From NCBI GenBank assembly GCA_038363925.1, contig JAQQWL010000002.1, forward strand, positions 1,550,001 to 1,614,000: a DNA stretch of 64,000 nt. Reading direction: 5' to 3'. Position 1 is the first letter of the stretch. The number at the start of each line of letters is the position of its first letter. The notes under the pieces are model-generated. The model ran no database searches and was not told the DNA's origin. It saw nothing but the letters and a program-made list of their open reading frames with translations. Origin of the DNA: Apiospora phragmitis (lineage: Eukaryota > Ascomycota > Sordariomycetes > Amphisphaeriales > Apiosporaceae). Shown in pieces: positions 34,798-44,574 of the stretch. The position numbers and the translations under genes were made by a program.

Positions 34798-35393
34798 ATG
34801 GCATCAAGTTCAACAACTACCGACACGAATGGTCGCTCCATGGAGTCCCGCACTGGCCGCAGCAAACAACGTAAGTCACCGATGCTGAATTAAATCGCCG
34901 ACTCTATTCTCGCTTTCCAGAGGGCTTGGGCAGACTTTGCGTGGATCAGCTGACCCTTTCTTTGATAGGCTACAACTCCAATGGTGAGCGACTGGTAGCT
35001 GGTGTCGTACCCTTGACAGAGGACAAGAAGTACGTGCTGCTTATTCAGTCGACACGGCGCAAAGGCTGGGTGCTCCCCAAAGGAGGATGGGAGTCTGATG
35101 AGGAGTGCACCGAGGCCGCTTCACGCGAGGCCTGGGAAGAAGCTGGTATCTCCATTGAGATCAACTACGACCTGGGAGATATCCTTGAGACCAGACCTCC
35201 CAAGAAGACCCACAAGGACCCTTCCAAGTCGGTCTATCGCTTCTACGAGGCCACAGTCCTCAAGGAAGAAGACGACTGGCCGGAGCGCCACAAGCGGGAG
35301 AGATGTTGGATGTCCTTCGCACAGGCCAAAGATGCTCTCGAAAACCGCCCGGAACTGTTGGAGGCACTAATGCGGTCCACTATGCAACGTTGA
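34798..35393 (+). CDS. APS1: Diphosphoinositol polyphosphate phosphohydrolase, Nudix family
   Basis: Two exons (34798-34870 and 34969-35393) give 165 residues. After a Ser/Thr-rich start the enzyme core begins RYNSNGERLVAGVVPL. The Nudix box GWESDEECTEAASREAWEEAG has the required Gly, catalytic Glu cluster and REUxEExGU pattern. It is preceded by RRKGWVLPKGG, typical of the DIPP/Aps1/Ddp1 branch. These enzymes cleave diphosphoinositol polyphosphates (PP-InsP5, InsP8) and diadenosine polyphosphates. They thereby tune phosphate signalling in cytoplasm and nucleus. The TTTGATAG acceptor at 34968 is chosen because it keeps the conserved KQRY join. An earlier AG at 34920 would put a stop in frame. 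Only the small N-terminal exon boundary is in any doubt. Confidence 0.93.
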
Positions 35394-36528
35394 CCACACC
35401 CGAGACGTCTCTTTATCTAGATCTCACATCTCCCCTACTAGACCGCGGTCTTCCTTACCTGTTCGCACTGCCCATTGACGACATTCGACTGGCAAGATTG
35501 CATAGAGCTGGATCCTGGAGTTTTTCGGTCTCGATTTGATTTATGTGCTTTGACACTTCTGCTTGGGTTCGGTATCTCAGCATGGCATTTGAGCGTTCTT
35601 GACTTTGGTATTTCCCTTAGGAATCAGACGTGGATTCCGCATTAGATGGGATCCCAAGATCATCTTCCTGAAAATTTCTAGTCATAGCAAAACACTTCTG
35701 ATTTGGCTATACATGAAAAGGAGGGGGAAATATGCATCCTGAGGCGTTGGTGGCTAGCCATGATAGAGGGGCCACACAATATGAAATGGCGCTGATTGGT
35801 ACATATAAAACAAGATTTCGACTTTGGGGATTATGGGTTGGCGTAGATGGGTAGATGCATCCGCATTGCCATGGCTCGCCCCCGGAATCGGAATGGTAAA
35901 AGTACACCTGTGGTGCTGGTTTGACAGGTTTGGCGATGCATATACACATAGACGAAGCTGATACCTCACTCATATGAGTAATGATGCTACTGGTACAACC
36001 CGTGATTTACGAATGGGACCGTCAAGGGCTATGCCGTCCTCGTCGATTGCATTCACCTGGGCCCATTGAATAGGACCAACTCGCTGTCGTTGTACGATAG
36101 TTGAAGAGAAAAGCGTAAGCTACATTCAAGAGACAGATGAATGAATGCTTCAGTGTGTCGGAGGGGGAGTAATCTCCTCCCCACCGCAAAATGCCCGGTG
36201 GAATGCAAGAGACTTAACTGTTTGGCTGAGAACTTGCATAGCAGCGGTTTCTCTCTTAACCAGTCACTACAAGGATCAAGGTATGGTAAAGTTCTGGGTA
36301 TTTGATCGGCTGTGTATTATTGCTTGTAGATGTACACTAAGCCTACTACTAAGAAGAAACTATTATCTAGAGGAGTTGTTTCCCATCGAGGGTCTCTCAT
36401 GGGTTGTTCGGCTGAGTAATTAACTGAAGAAAACAAATCCATGGGATGATATGCCGTTAGGAGGCGGCGGCCCCTACAGAGAGAAGGAGAAAGGCATTAA
36501 GTGTCTGTGTTGTTGTTGTTATAACGAA
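35394..36528. other. Intergenic between convergent genes
   Basis: No exon is supported. This holds the 3' regions of the Nudix gene and the membrane-protein gene. Confidence 0.5.
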
Positions 36529-38649
36529 TCACCCCCGCGCCGCGCCGAAAAACTCGGCGCTAGTTCTTGGCCCGGTCTCCGTCTCCTTGGGCTTCGGCCA
36601 GCTCAGCACCGTAGAGGGCGGCGGCCCTTGCTTTCGGACCGTGGGGAACGTCGCGAAGCTGGGGCCCGTCCTGGCGGTGGGAGCCACGGGGTTGGGGTTG
36701 ATGATGGGAGGCGGCAGCAGCGAGGGGATCATGGGCTCGCGGTCGAGGACCTCGCTGCTCTTGCGCAGGGTCGGGATGGCCGGGGCCCCCGGGCGCTCGG
36801 GCGAGCCGCCGGGCCGCACCGCCGGGCCCATGCCTTGGCTCGACATCATGCTCATCATGCTGACGCCGCCCTTGGGCGGTCTAACGACTTCACCATCATC
36901 ACCGCCACCGTTTCCGCTGCTGTTGGTGGCGGCGGCGGTTGTGGTCACCACGGGTGGCGGGACCGTCGGGAGCTCCGCGTCCGACTCCATGTCGCTGCTG
37001 TCGCGGAACTTGAAACGCGCCGCTGCGGATACGATACTTGCGCGCGTGCTGCGTCTCGTGGAGGGCGGGCGCCAACCGGGTCCATTATCGTCGCCGGCGC
37101 CGCTTCTGAATTCGGGCGTCTTCGGAGTTATCACAGAATAACGGGCGCCGCTGGCCGATCGTGACGGTGGTGGTGCCAGCTCCTCATCCTCCTGTTGCTT
37201 CTGCTGCTGTCGTTGCCGGGGTGTTGGGGGTAGGGGCGATTTCGGTGCAGGGGAGGGCAGTTCCGGCCACTGTTGGGGCGAAGGTGCTGGTTTGCGTTGT
37301 ATGGGTGCCGGTGCTGGCGGTTCGTCTACGACCTTTTGTTGCTCCTGTTCTTCCTTCTTCCGGCTATTGACTCGTATGATCCGGACCGTTTCGGCGCGGC
37401 TGATGGCAGGCGGCTTCTGCAGCCGGAAGCTCTCGGACGAGACCCCATACACGTCCGGATTGTTGTTGGCCGTCTGCGTTGGGGTCCTTCCATCGCTATA
37501 ATCGCTCGTCGCAAGCCCGACATTGCTGAAGGCCTCCTTTTTGGCGGTGAAGGGGCTGAACCCGGGAAGCTTCAGTTTATCCATGGGATATGTGCCCCCC
37601 ATCTTGGGGTTAAAGCGCGCACCGCTCGGCGGGACGGCGCTTGGGGGGACACCCTGAACGGCGATGGGCTTTCCGTCATCGTACGGGTCGCTCTTCTCAT
37701 CGGCCATGTCCATGCTGCCTTGCGGCGCCTCTCGATTGCTCCGTCCCCTTCGCCGGCATCGCATGACGAGGAACGCGATGATGGCTGTTACTATCACAGA
37801 CCCAACCACGGAAACTGACACAATAATGGCTAAATTCTGGGCCGAGACTGAATTGCTCTGGACCTGTGCCACTAGGTTGGTTGCGTCGCCCTGCTTATGG
37901 TTAGCCTGTGTATTCTCCCATGAGGAGATGCCTTCACTCACTCTGACACCACTAGCATCTGCTCTGGCCTGTTGAATTTGGCTTGCTGCTATGTTCATGG
38001 CACTGGCGGCACTGGCCCTAGCAGATGCACTCGCGACACTGATGTCGCTACTGGCACTCGACCGGACACTCGCTAGATTGGCGGATATTTGACTGCTGAA
38101 GGAGGAAGATGCTTGAGCGATCCTGTCGTCTGCCTGTCGGCTCGCCTGGGAGACCGCGCTTGACGCCGACGATTGTGTCCGAGACAGCGCCTGGCTCGCC
38201 TGGTCGGCATTCTGGTTTGCTGAGCGGATGGCCTGGTCCGCTGATTGTCGAAGAGACTGTGACGCCTGTGATATCGAGGAGGCCGTCTGCGAGACAAACT
38301 GTATCGACTGCGACAGTCTCTGGATCTCCCCCGACAACGCGTTGATCTGCCCCTGGTCCTGTCGCTTTTGGGGGGCCGGCGTCGGCTTGGGCATCTGTAG
38401 GGATCGAACATCCCGTGCTGGTAGTACTGTGGGATTAGGTAGAGTCTCGAGTATGACTCTCTTCGGGACGGCCTCCCTCTCCACCACGATATACTGGACG
38501 CGCTCCCATATTACCGCCTCTATCGTCTCTGGTGCCTGCGCGTGGTTGTCGGAAAAGCCCGCCGTTTCATTATGTCCTCCTCTGGCCCACGCCTGAATCG
38601 TGGCCAGCCCGATCAACAGGTTGCAGTATAAGAGCCGGCTCTTTAGCAT
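36529..38649 (-). CDS. Single-pass membrane protein with Ser/Ala/Gln-rich ectodomain, function unknown
   Basis: One uninterrupted minus-strand exon of 706 residues. Residues 1-22 are a signal peptide (MLKSRLLYCNLLIGLATIQAWA). The ectodomain to about 270 has an N-x-T site (NET at 27-29), a dibasic KR at 95-96 that could be a Kex2-type site, and about 150 residues dominated by Ser, Ala and Gln in a helix-prone pattern (SQASQALSRTQSSASS). One transmembrane helix lies at about 273-296 (LAIIVSVSVVGSVIVTAIIAFLVM), stopped by RCRRRGR. The cytoplasmic 400 residues are Pro/Ser-rich and disordered, with polyproline patches (PLPPTPRQRQQQ). The layout resembles fungal wall or surface sensors of the WSC/MID2 type, but no Cys-rich WSC domain is present. 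I do not recognise the family. Antisense frames over it are shadows. Confidence 0.85.
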   Translation of the reverse strand: MLKSRLLYCNLLIGLATIQAWARGGHNETAGFSDNHAQAPETIEAVIWERVQYIVVEREAVPKRVILETLPNPTVLPARDVRSLQMPKPTPAPQKRQDQGQINALSGEIQRLSQSIQFVSQTASSISQASQSLRQSADQAIRSANQNADQASQALSRTQSSASSAVSQASRQADDRIAQASSSFSSQISANLASVRSSASSDISVASASARASAASAMNIAASQIQQARADASGVRVSEGISSWENTQANHKQGDATNLVAQVQSNSVSAQNLAIIVSVSVVGSVIVTAIIAFLVMRCRRRGRSNREAPQGSMDMADEKSDPYDDGKPIAVQGVPPSAVPPSGARFNPKMGGTYPMDKLKLPGFSPFTAKKEAFSNVGLATSDYSDGRTPTQTANNNPDVYGVSSESFRLQKPPAISRAETVRIIRVNSRKKEEQEQQKVVDEPPAPAPIQRKPAPSPQQWPELPSPAPKSPLPPTPRQRQQQKQQEDEELAPPPSRSASGARYSVITPKTPEFRSGAGDDNGPGWRPPSTRRSTRASIVSAAARFKFRDSSDMESDAELPTVPPPVVTTTAAATNSSGNGGGDDGEVVRPPKGGVSMMSMMSSQGMGPAVRPGGSPERPGAPAIPTLRKSSEVLDREPMIPSLLPPPIINPNPVAPTARTGPSFATFPTVRKQGPPPSTVLSWPKPKETETGPRTSAEFFGAARG

Positions 38650-41152
38650 TTTTCATAATCCATAACTCGTAAAGGCGCCGGTCCCCTTTGTCTGGTGTCG
38701 CCTGGACGATATGTCAGAAAAGATGAGTATGATGAACTCCAGAAGGGAGAAGAGAGAAGAGACTGGAAGGGGCCGGTCACATGGATAGGTATCTTGCAAG
38801 GTCCCTTGCTCCTACCATGGGCAATATCCAGGCCGAATGGCAGCCCCATACCCAAGTGCTGTGCCCTCTTTCCTCTAGTCTGTATCGGTCCATCACAGTC
38901 ATGCGTTAGCCTTGCCGACGATATGTCGGGCTATCGATCACCAGGCTCGGTCAACGACAAGTAGCTTCCGTAATGCGAGGGGCCCTGCTGACCGGGGGAC
39001 TTGAGGCTCACTCGGCCGCAGAGTCTCACACCTTGACCACTCTTGACCAGGGAGCTGGTACATCCCACCTTTTTATTTGGTATAGTCGCTCCACGCTGGC
39101 TTTGACGGGGCTGTATGATCTGCGACCGGAAACAGCAAAAGTAAATGCGCCAAGACTGTCACCAATTGACATGACAGCAACGGTTCAGACTGGGATGACT
39201 TGCATTGAAGTGAGCAGCCCGACGCCATTGGCACGACGACTCACCATAGAAACATGGGTACTTTATGTTGTAGCAGCTCGGTCCAATGGTTCTTAAACAT
39301 ATGCAAGTTGCCATTACTCGTGGTGGTAGTACTGTAGCTTATAGCTGCTGCTACACCACACCACTCACAGGCAGGTCTGATCGACAAGGGCCTTTTGAAT
39401 AGACTCATTATCCGGATCTTCAAGTTACCGAGACCAATGGGGCTCTTTCCACCAGGTCCAAAGCAGCGAGAAACAATGATCTTCTCATTTTATCCAACGA
39501 ACTGTTTGGCTGTATCAAAGACAAACATAAATAGAGCTGAAGCAACTGTGCCTGTCATTATTATTCTCCTTGGGCATACCTAGTAGCAAAAGCACTTTGG
39601 CTGGAGAAGTCATCGCCTGATGCGCAATGTGACAGCACCCCACGTACTGTATGAGTGAACGACGCGGCGCAGGTGTGGACTTCAGACGAGAAATAGATGG
39701 AGTGAACAGGGTTAAGAGCTTTGGGATGGACTGAATTTGGCCAGGTCAGCCGGAACGAAGCGAGCCATAACCTGGTTGTGACTATTCTTGACCACATCTA
39801 CGTGGTGACCAAGCGAGCAAGCGGAAGAAAGAGGTAGCCTCATAGTGGGGGCCGACAGGGGCCGATGAGTGTCTGAAACCGTTCCTTGAGTCGAGGTTCG
39901 CCTCGGGTTTCGCAATGCCGGGCAGTCACCAAAATTGCTATCCTCCTGCTCGGATGATAATCAGCATTGCGGAGGCCGTTGCAGAATCAAGCTCGGGCAG
40001 CTTAATTCTCAGCTTGGCACTTTGGGATGTGTACTAAATCTAGAACCATGAGGACTAGTAGATCTGCCATGGTGTCTTCGGATTTGCTCGGGATGGGGGA
40101 GAAGAATAACCGAGAGCGATGCAGCTTCTGCGCGCTGAGTACGAACTCCTGGCACCCTTTGACGTGTCAACGGTCAGGTAGCCCATCTCCATCGTACCTA
40201 CATTGGGGCTCCTCTGATGGCCGGACACTTGGAGAGGTCTGGGGAGTCCTATGGCGAGTATCCGGGGGGTTACAAGGTCGCGGATGATGTGCTTGGATCG
40301 GCCAGGCATATCGGACGACAGGCTGCAGATAGACACGGTAAGAAAGAAAACAGATGAGGACCGGCTCGTGCCCCACGAGATAAAATGCACATGCTTTGGA
40401 TATCGGGTATAACAAGTATACAGTTACAGCTCTCAAGCTGCAAAGGATCATTTCAGATTTGTGAAAATAAAAATAGTGTATAACCAAGCAGCTTCGATTG
40501 CTTCTTATTCTAAAGAAGATTGAAGATAGAAAGAGTGTGCATTTGATTTTGAGGAGCGCGGGCCGGTCATCGAGAAACAGTCTGAGTATGGGCATCCAGC
40601 TTCCTTGCCTGGGCTATTTGAGAGAGACGAGGTGTGTGTACCTGGTAGGTCAGCTTCGACGGACTTAATCAGGGCCCATTATGGAGGTCTCGACTCGCGA
40701 TGCTGCTTCGCTAAGCAAATTGATACTAGCAGGCTCATGGTGGAAGAAGATGTCGACTGGAATTTGAATTTAAAATGAATGTAGATGACTCAATTGCCAG
40801 CGATTTGTATTTCTCTTGAAGTCTTTCCAAGTTCTGGTTTGTCCCGTCACTCCACCCCCACTTTGGGCACGGTCCCTGCGCTGCGTGTTGCCGCCGCTTC
40901 AAGTTTCTTCCGACTAGAAACCTCATCGTTTCGCGGGCTCTCCTAGACCTTACAATTGGACAGTTGATGACGTTCTTTGCGAGGTTGTGTAAACAGTGAC
41001 CACAAAAAATAGCATACCTCCCTCCAACTGCCGCGCGACGCAGATGTCCTAGCTACGCTCTGCATTCTGCGACCCCCAGTCCTCAGTCCACATCTCTCCA
41101 TGGACTGCATCGAGAAAGCCGACTTTACCACAACCACTACAAACCAGATGAT
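38650..41152. other. Intergenic, 2.5 kb, divergent promoter region
   Basis: This separates the membrane-protein gene and LSM1. Only short motif-free frames occur. Confidence 0.45.
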
Positions 41153-41881
41153 ATGATGATGGAGAACTTAAGCATACACGACCCGTCGCCCCAACAGGGC
41201 GCGCCGATTTCGCAGGCTCTGGGACGAGCACCGCCGCCCCAGCAACCACAGCAGTTGCCTCCCCAGATGTTCACCACCGCAGCCCAGCTGCTCGATCTCA
41301 CGGATAGTATGGCGACGATACCCTCGAGCGCATTGCTCTCTCGACTTTGCTGGAGCTGACAGGCCATGTAGAGAAGCTTCTAATTTGCCTGCGCGACGGT
41401 AGGAAGCTGACAGGTATCCTGCGAAGCTGGGATCAATTTGGTACGTTTGGCGTCTGCTGCTGCTGCGGTACCTCTCTGCCTTCTGTCGCCGAGAGGTCGA
41501 GCAACGTGTGACAACAGAGAGAGCTTTGGTTGGTTCTAATGCATGAGCGGTGATGCAGCAAATATTGTTCTACAATCCACGATTGAGCGCATATATGCGC
41601 CTCTGCCGGACGCCACCGAGGCCTCCCCCGTAAAGGGCTACTATGCGGACAAGTCCCATGGCATCTTCCTTGTGAGAGGCGAGAACGTGCTGTTGCTAGG
41701 CGAGATCGACCTGGACAAAGACGACGACACGCCCGCGGGCTACGAGATGGCTGACTTCAAGGAGGTCGAGCGCATGGCCAAGGAGAAGAAGGCAACGGAC
41801 AAGTCGCGGGAGAAGAACAAGCTCAAGAAACTCTTTACCTTGGGCTTCGAAGGCGAAAATCTGGGCGAGATCTTATTGTAG
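41153..41881 (+). CDS. LSM1: LSm1, subunit of the cytoplasmic Lsm1-7 mRNA decay complex
   Basis: Three exons (41153-41306, 41372-41440 and 41559-41881) give 181 residues. The Sm1 motif is [35 protein letters not shown]. The Sm2 motif is [23 protein letters not shown]. Between them is the LSm1-type insert ([14 protein letters not shown]). A Gln/Pro-rich N-terminal extension ([12 protein letters not shown]) and a Lys-rich C-terminal tail ([22 protein letters not shown]) complete the protein. Such tails contact RNA in Lsm1-7. With Pat1 the ring binds oligoadenylated mRNA 3' ends, promoting decapping in P-bodies. Three consecutive in-frame ATG codons begin the gene; the first is used here. The 69-nt middle exon is required to complete the Sm1 fold. 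Confidence 0.94.
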
Positions 41882-44574
41882 CAGACTGGCGGGAAGATGG
41901 CCGATTGCTAGCACAGCAAAATGAGCTGTGCCGCGCTGATGGGATGGGACCTATCCAGGAAGGGGTTTTCGGGACTTGTACAGGCAGAATATTGTGAAAT
42001 GCCTCCCGATACCACCAATTCCGAGGAAATTCTTGCTGAGCTGGAGTGACTGGCCTTAGCACGAACAGATCCGAGTACGGACTCCATCAACCAGAATACG
42101 TGGAAATGTACTTCGCATGACCACCTCTCGCTACCGGGCAATGCATTTGGGCATCATTTGCGCGGCTCTTGTGACAAGCGACCGACGTTATGAAGGCACA
42201 GTGTCCCAGTCAACTCACTGCTGAACACGAGGTATTGTACTGTGACTTTACATTGGGCTCTTATCGAGCTGCATACTAGGCCATATTTTGATGCTTGATA
42301 GGAAGCAATTGCTACTTCTTCCGTAACCGTTTGCGTAAACAGCTGTGCATTGCATTATGGTTTAATCTATGTATTGGCCAGTTGTCGATATATAGGAAGC
42401 GAACACAGATATGTACAATGGGCCTGCAGTGTGGTCGTGTTTACGTTAGCCTTCTCTACGGCTGAGTTCCGCGAGAGGCTATTCTCGGATCCTTGTCAAA
42501 TACTTAACCCGGCGGAGGTGGAAACTGGGTACCGTACTGTCGGGTCCAGGAACGTCAAAATGGAAATGGAGGGTTGGACAGCAAAGCATGTCGACCGGCG
42601 GCGAGATGGATCTGGTGGATAGTCTACCTAGACTTGCTGTATACCTACCTAACCTAAGAACATATTACTTGTATAATAATCAACCCGGAGATGTCTGGAG
42701 ACTTAGACACCACGAAGAACTGAATATTACCTATGGGCGGAGCTACCTCGAGACTCTTGGCCCCCTGAAGCTGAAGAGTTGACCCGCCAGTGGGGTAGAA
42801 GGAGGTTGATTGGGTTCCATGATCCACGTGTTTGCAGACTCTGGGTTGCTATAGGTATATTTGTCAATGATTACCTCCCTCCGTGCATACATATATATGT
42901 ACAGGTAATTATACAAATGCAAGCCACCATGCTGTGTGATAGGAGAGCGCCGTGACGAGCAGCCGCAGACCAAGCGCCCAGGTTCGTGTTCCAGGGGCTC
43001 TGTATGGATGGGTGTGTTGCAATAGGCGAGATGCGACTGATGCAAACGACTCCTCTCCTCTTCCGAAGCCTGATGCCGCTTCCTATATTTCGGTGACGAA
43101 AGAAGTTGCTACCATTGACATCCAAGCTTGGGCTTTGAATTGGGTTCTCTCGGCCCAACCAAGCAAACACCTCACTCCCTCAATCTGTTTGGTGGCGGGC
43201 GACCTCCTCAACTTGATACAAGGGGCGACTTCTCTACTGTACGTTCGTTGACCCCGCGCAGGGATGATGATGATTGATGAGCCTCTGATGTCCGGAGACA
43301 TGTAGCCTTGTACATAGACAGACTTGGACGTACATCAGGATGTAGGTAGCTCAATCTCAATTCCAGACATCGAGCTCCCTCCTGGTGGCGCCTTTTGATG
43401 CGCGCTTGGCTTGGTCTGGCCTGGGCTGAAATACGAATCAAGATCAAGCTGGGAGGGGAGGGGTCGTTGGCACTAAAACCAGAACCGGAACATTGGGAAA
43501 GTGCGCCCGCTTTACCCGCTGCCACCACTACCACCCACTGAGACGGACGGGCTGCAATGCGAAAGACTGTCCCAAGTAGAAATAATTTTGATGCATGTGG
43601 TGATTGATAACCTCCCCATAGTCTACGAGGCCACTGATCAATTGCTGCCAATCCATTGAACAACTCCTGGCTTTATTCTATACATAACCACCATCTGGCG
43701 TCCTCCTCCATCCGTTACGAGCCTCTTCTCTGCTCACGACTGACGCGCTGGCCAAGAGCCTCCAACAAGCTCGACCAACAACCATCTCACCTCGGTATCG
43801 CAAGTCGCCACAGCCAGCAGCTCCTGTCTTCGTCCATACCTGCCCATGCAACACGACTGAAAGAAGCCCGCTGAACACGATCGCGCATATATACTCCCAA
43901 CTGCGGCGACAGCCTTCCCGTTGTGTCGATATTGTGAACCGTCGCCCACCAAACTCGGCCCGCTCTTCCTGTCACATCCGGATACGGGAAGCCGCAACGT
44001 TGGGAAGAGAGGGGGAGGCAGGCAAACAGTTGCAGATCGTGTTCTTTGCCACATTCTGGCACAGCAAGTGTGCAGTCAGCCCATAGCTGGCCTGGGCTTG
44101 CCTCTTCTTGGGACAGAAAGCAAGGGTTTCAACATCGGTGCCGAGGCCTGTCCAGGAGCTACCCTAACGAACGACCGCACACATCCGATCGACCATACGC
44201 AAACGTTCTATCCATCCCTAGCTACCGACCTCATTACAAACTCCTTTGTTCGTGGCCACGACAGGGACGTGATTACCTACCTACGTACTGTGAAATACCC
44301 TAATCTAGTCAATCCCTCTGCGAGGTTTATATCGCGGCGGGACACAGCCGCTTGAGCCGACCAAGAGACCCAGACACTTCGCCTCGAGATGCTACCGCGC
44401 CTGTACTCCACCGGCCACCTCGAAGGATAAGACTTCCCAGTCGCGCATACCACACTCGTGTGACCAGGCGTGCTTGGTTTCTTGTAAAGCGCCGCCACCA
44501 GAACATAGCAGCAATCGCATACTGAAGGGTTGCCGAACTCGATCAAGGCCCTTGACCCACCCGAAACAACGGCC
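41882..44574. other. Intergenic, 2.7 kb, no gene supported
   Basis: This lies between LSM1 and the RasGEF gene on the same strand. Frames are short and overlap on both strands without motifs. The right part is presumably the promoter and leader of the RasGEF gene. Confidence 0.45.

Noticed and set aside
36451..37164. Long plus-strand frames over the membrane-protein gene
   Set aside because: Antisense shadows of a 706-codon exon with strong signal-peptide and transmembrane features.
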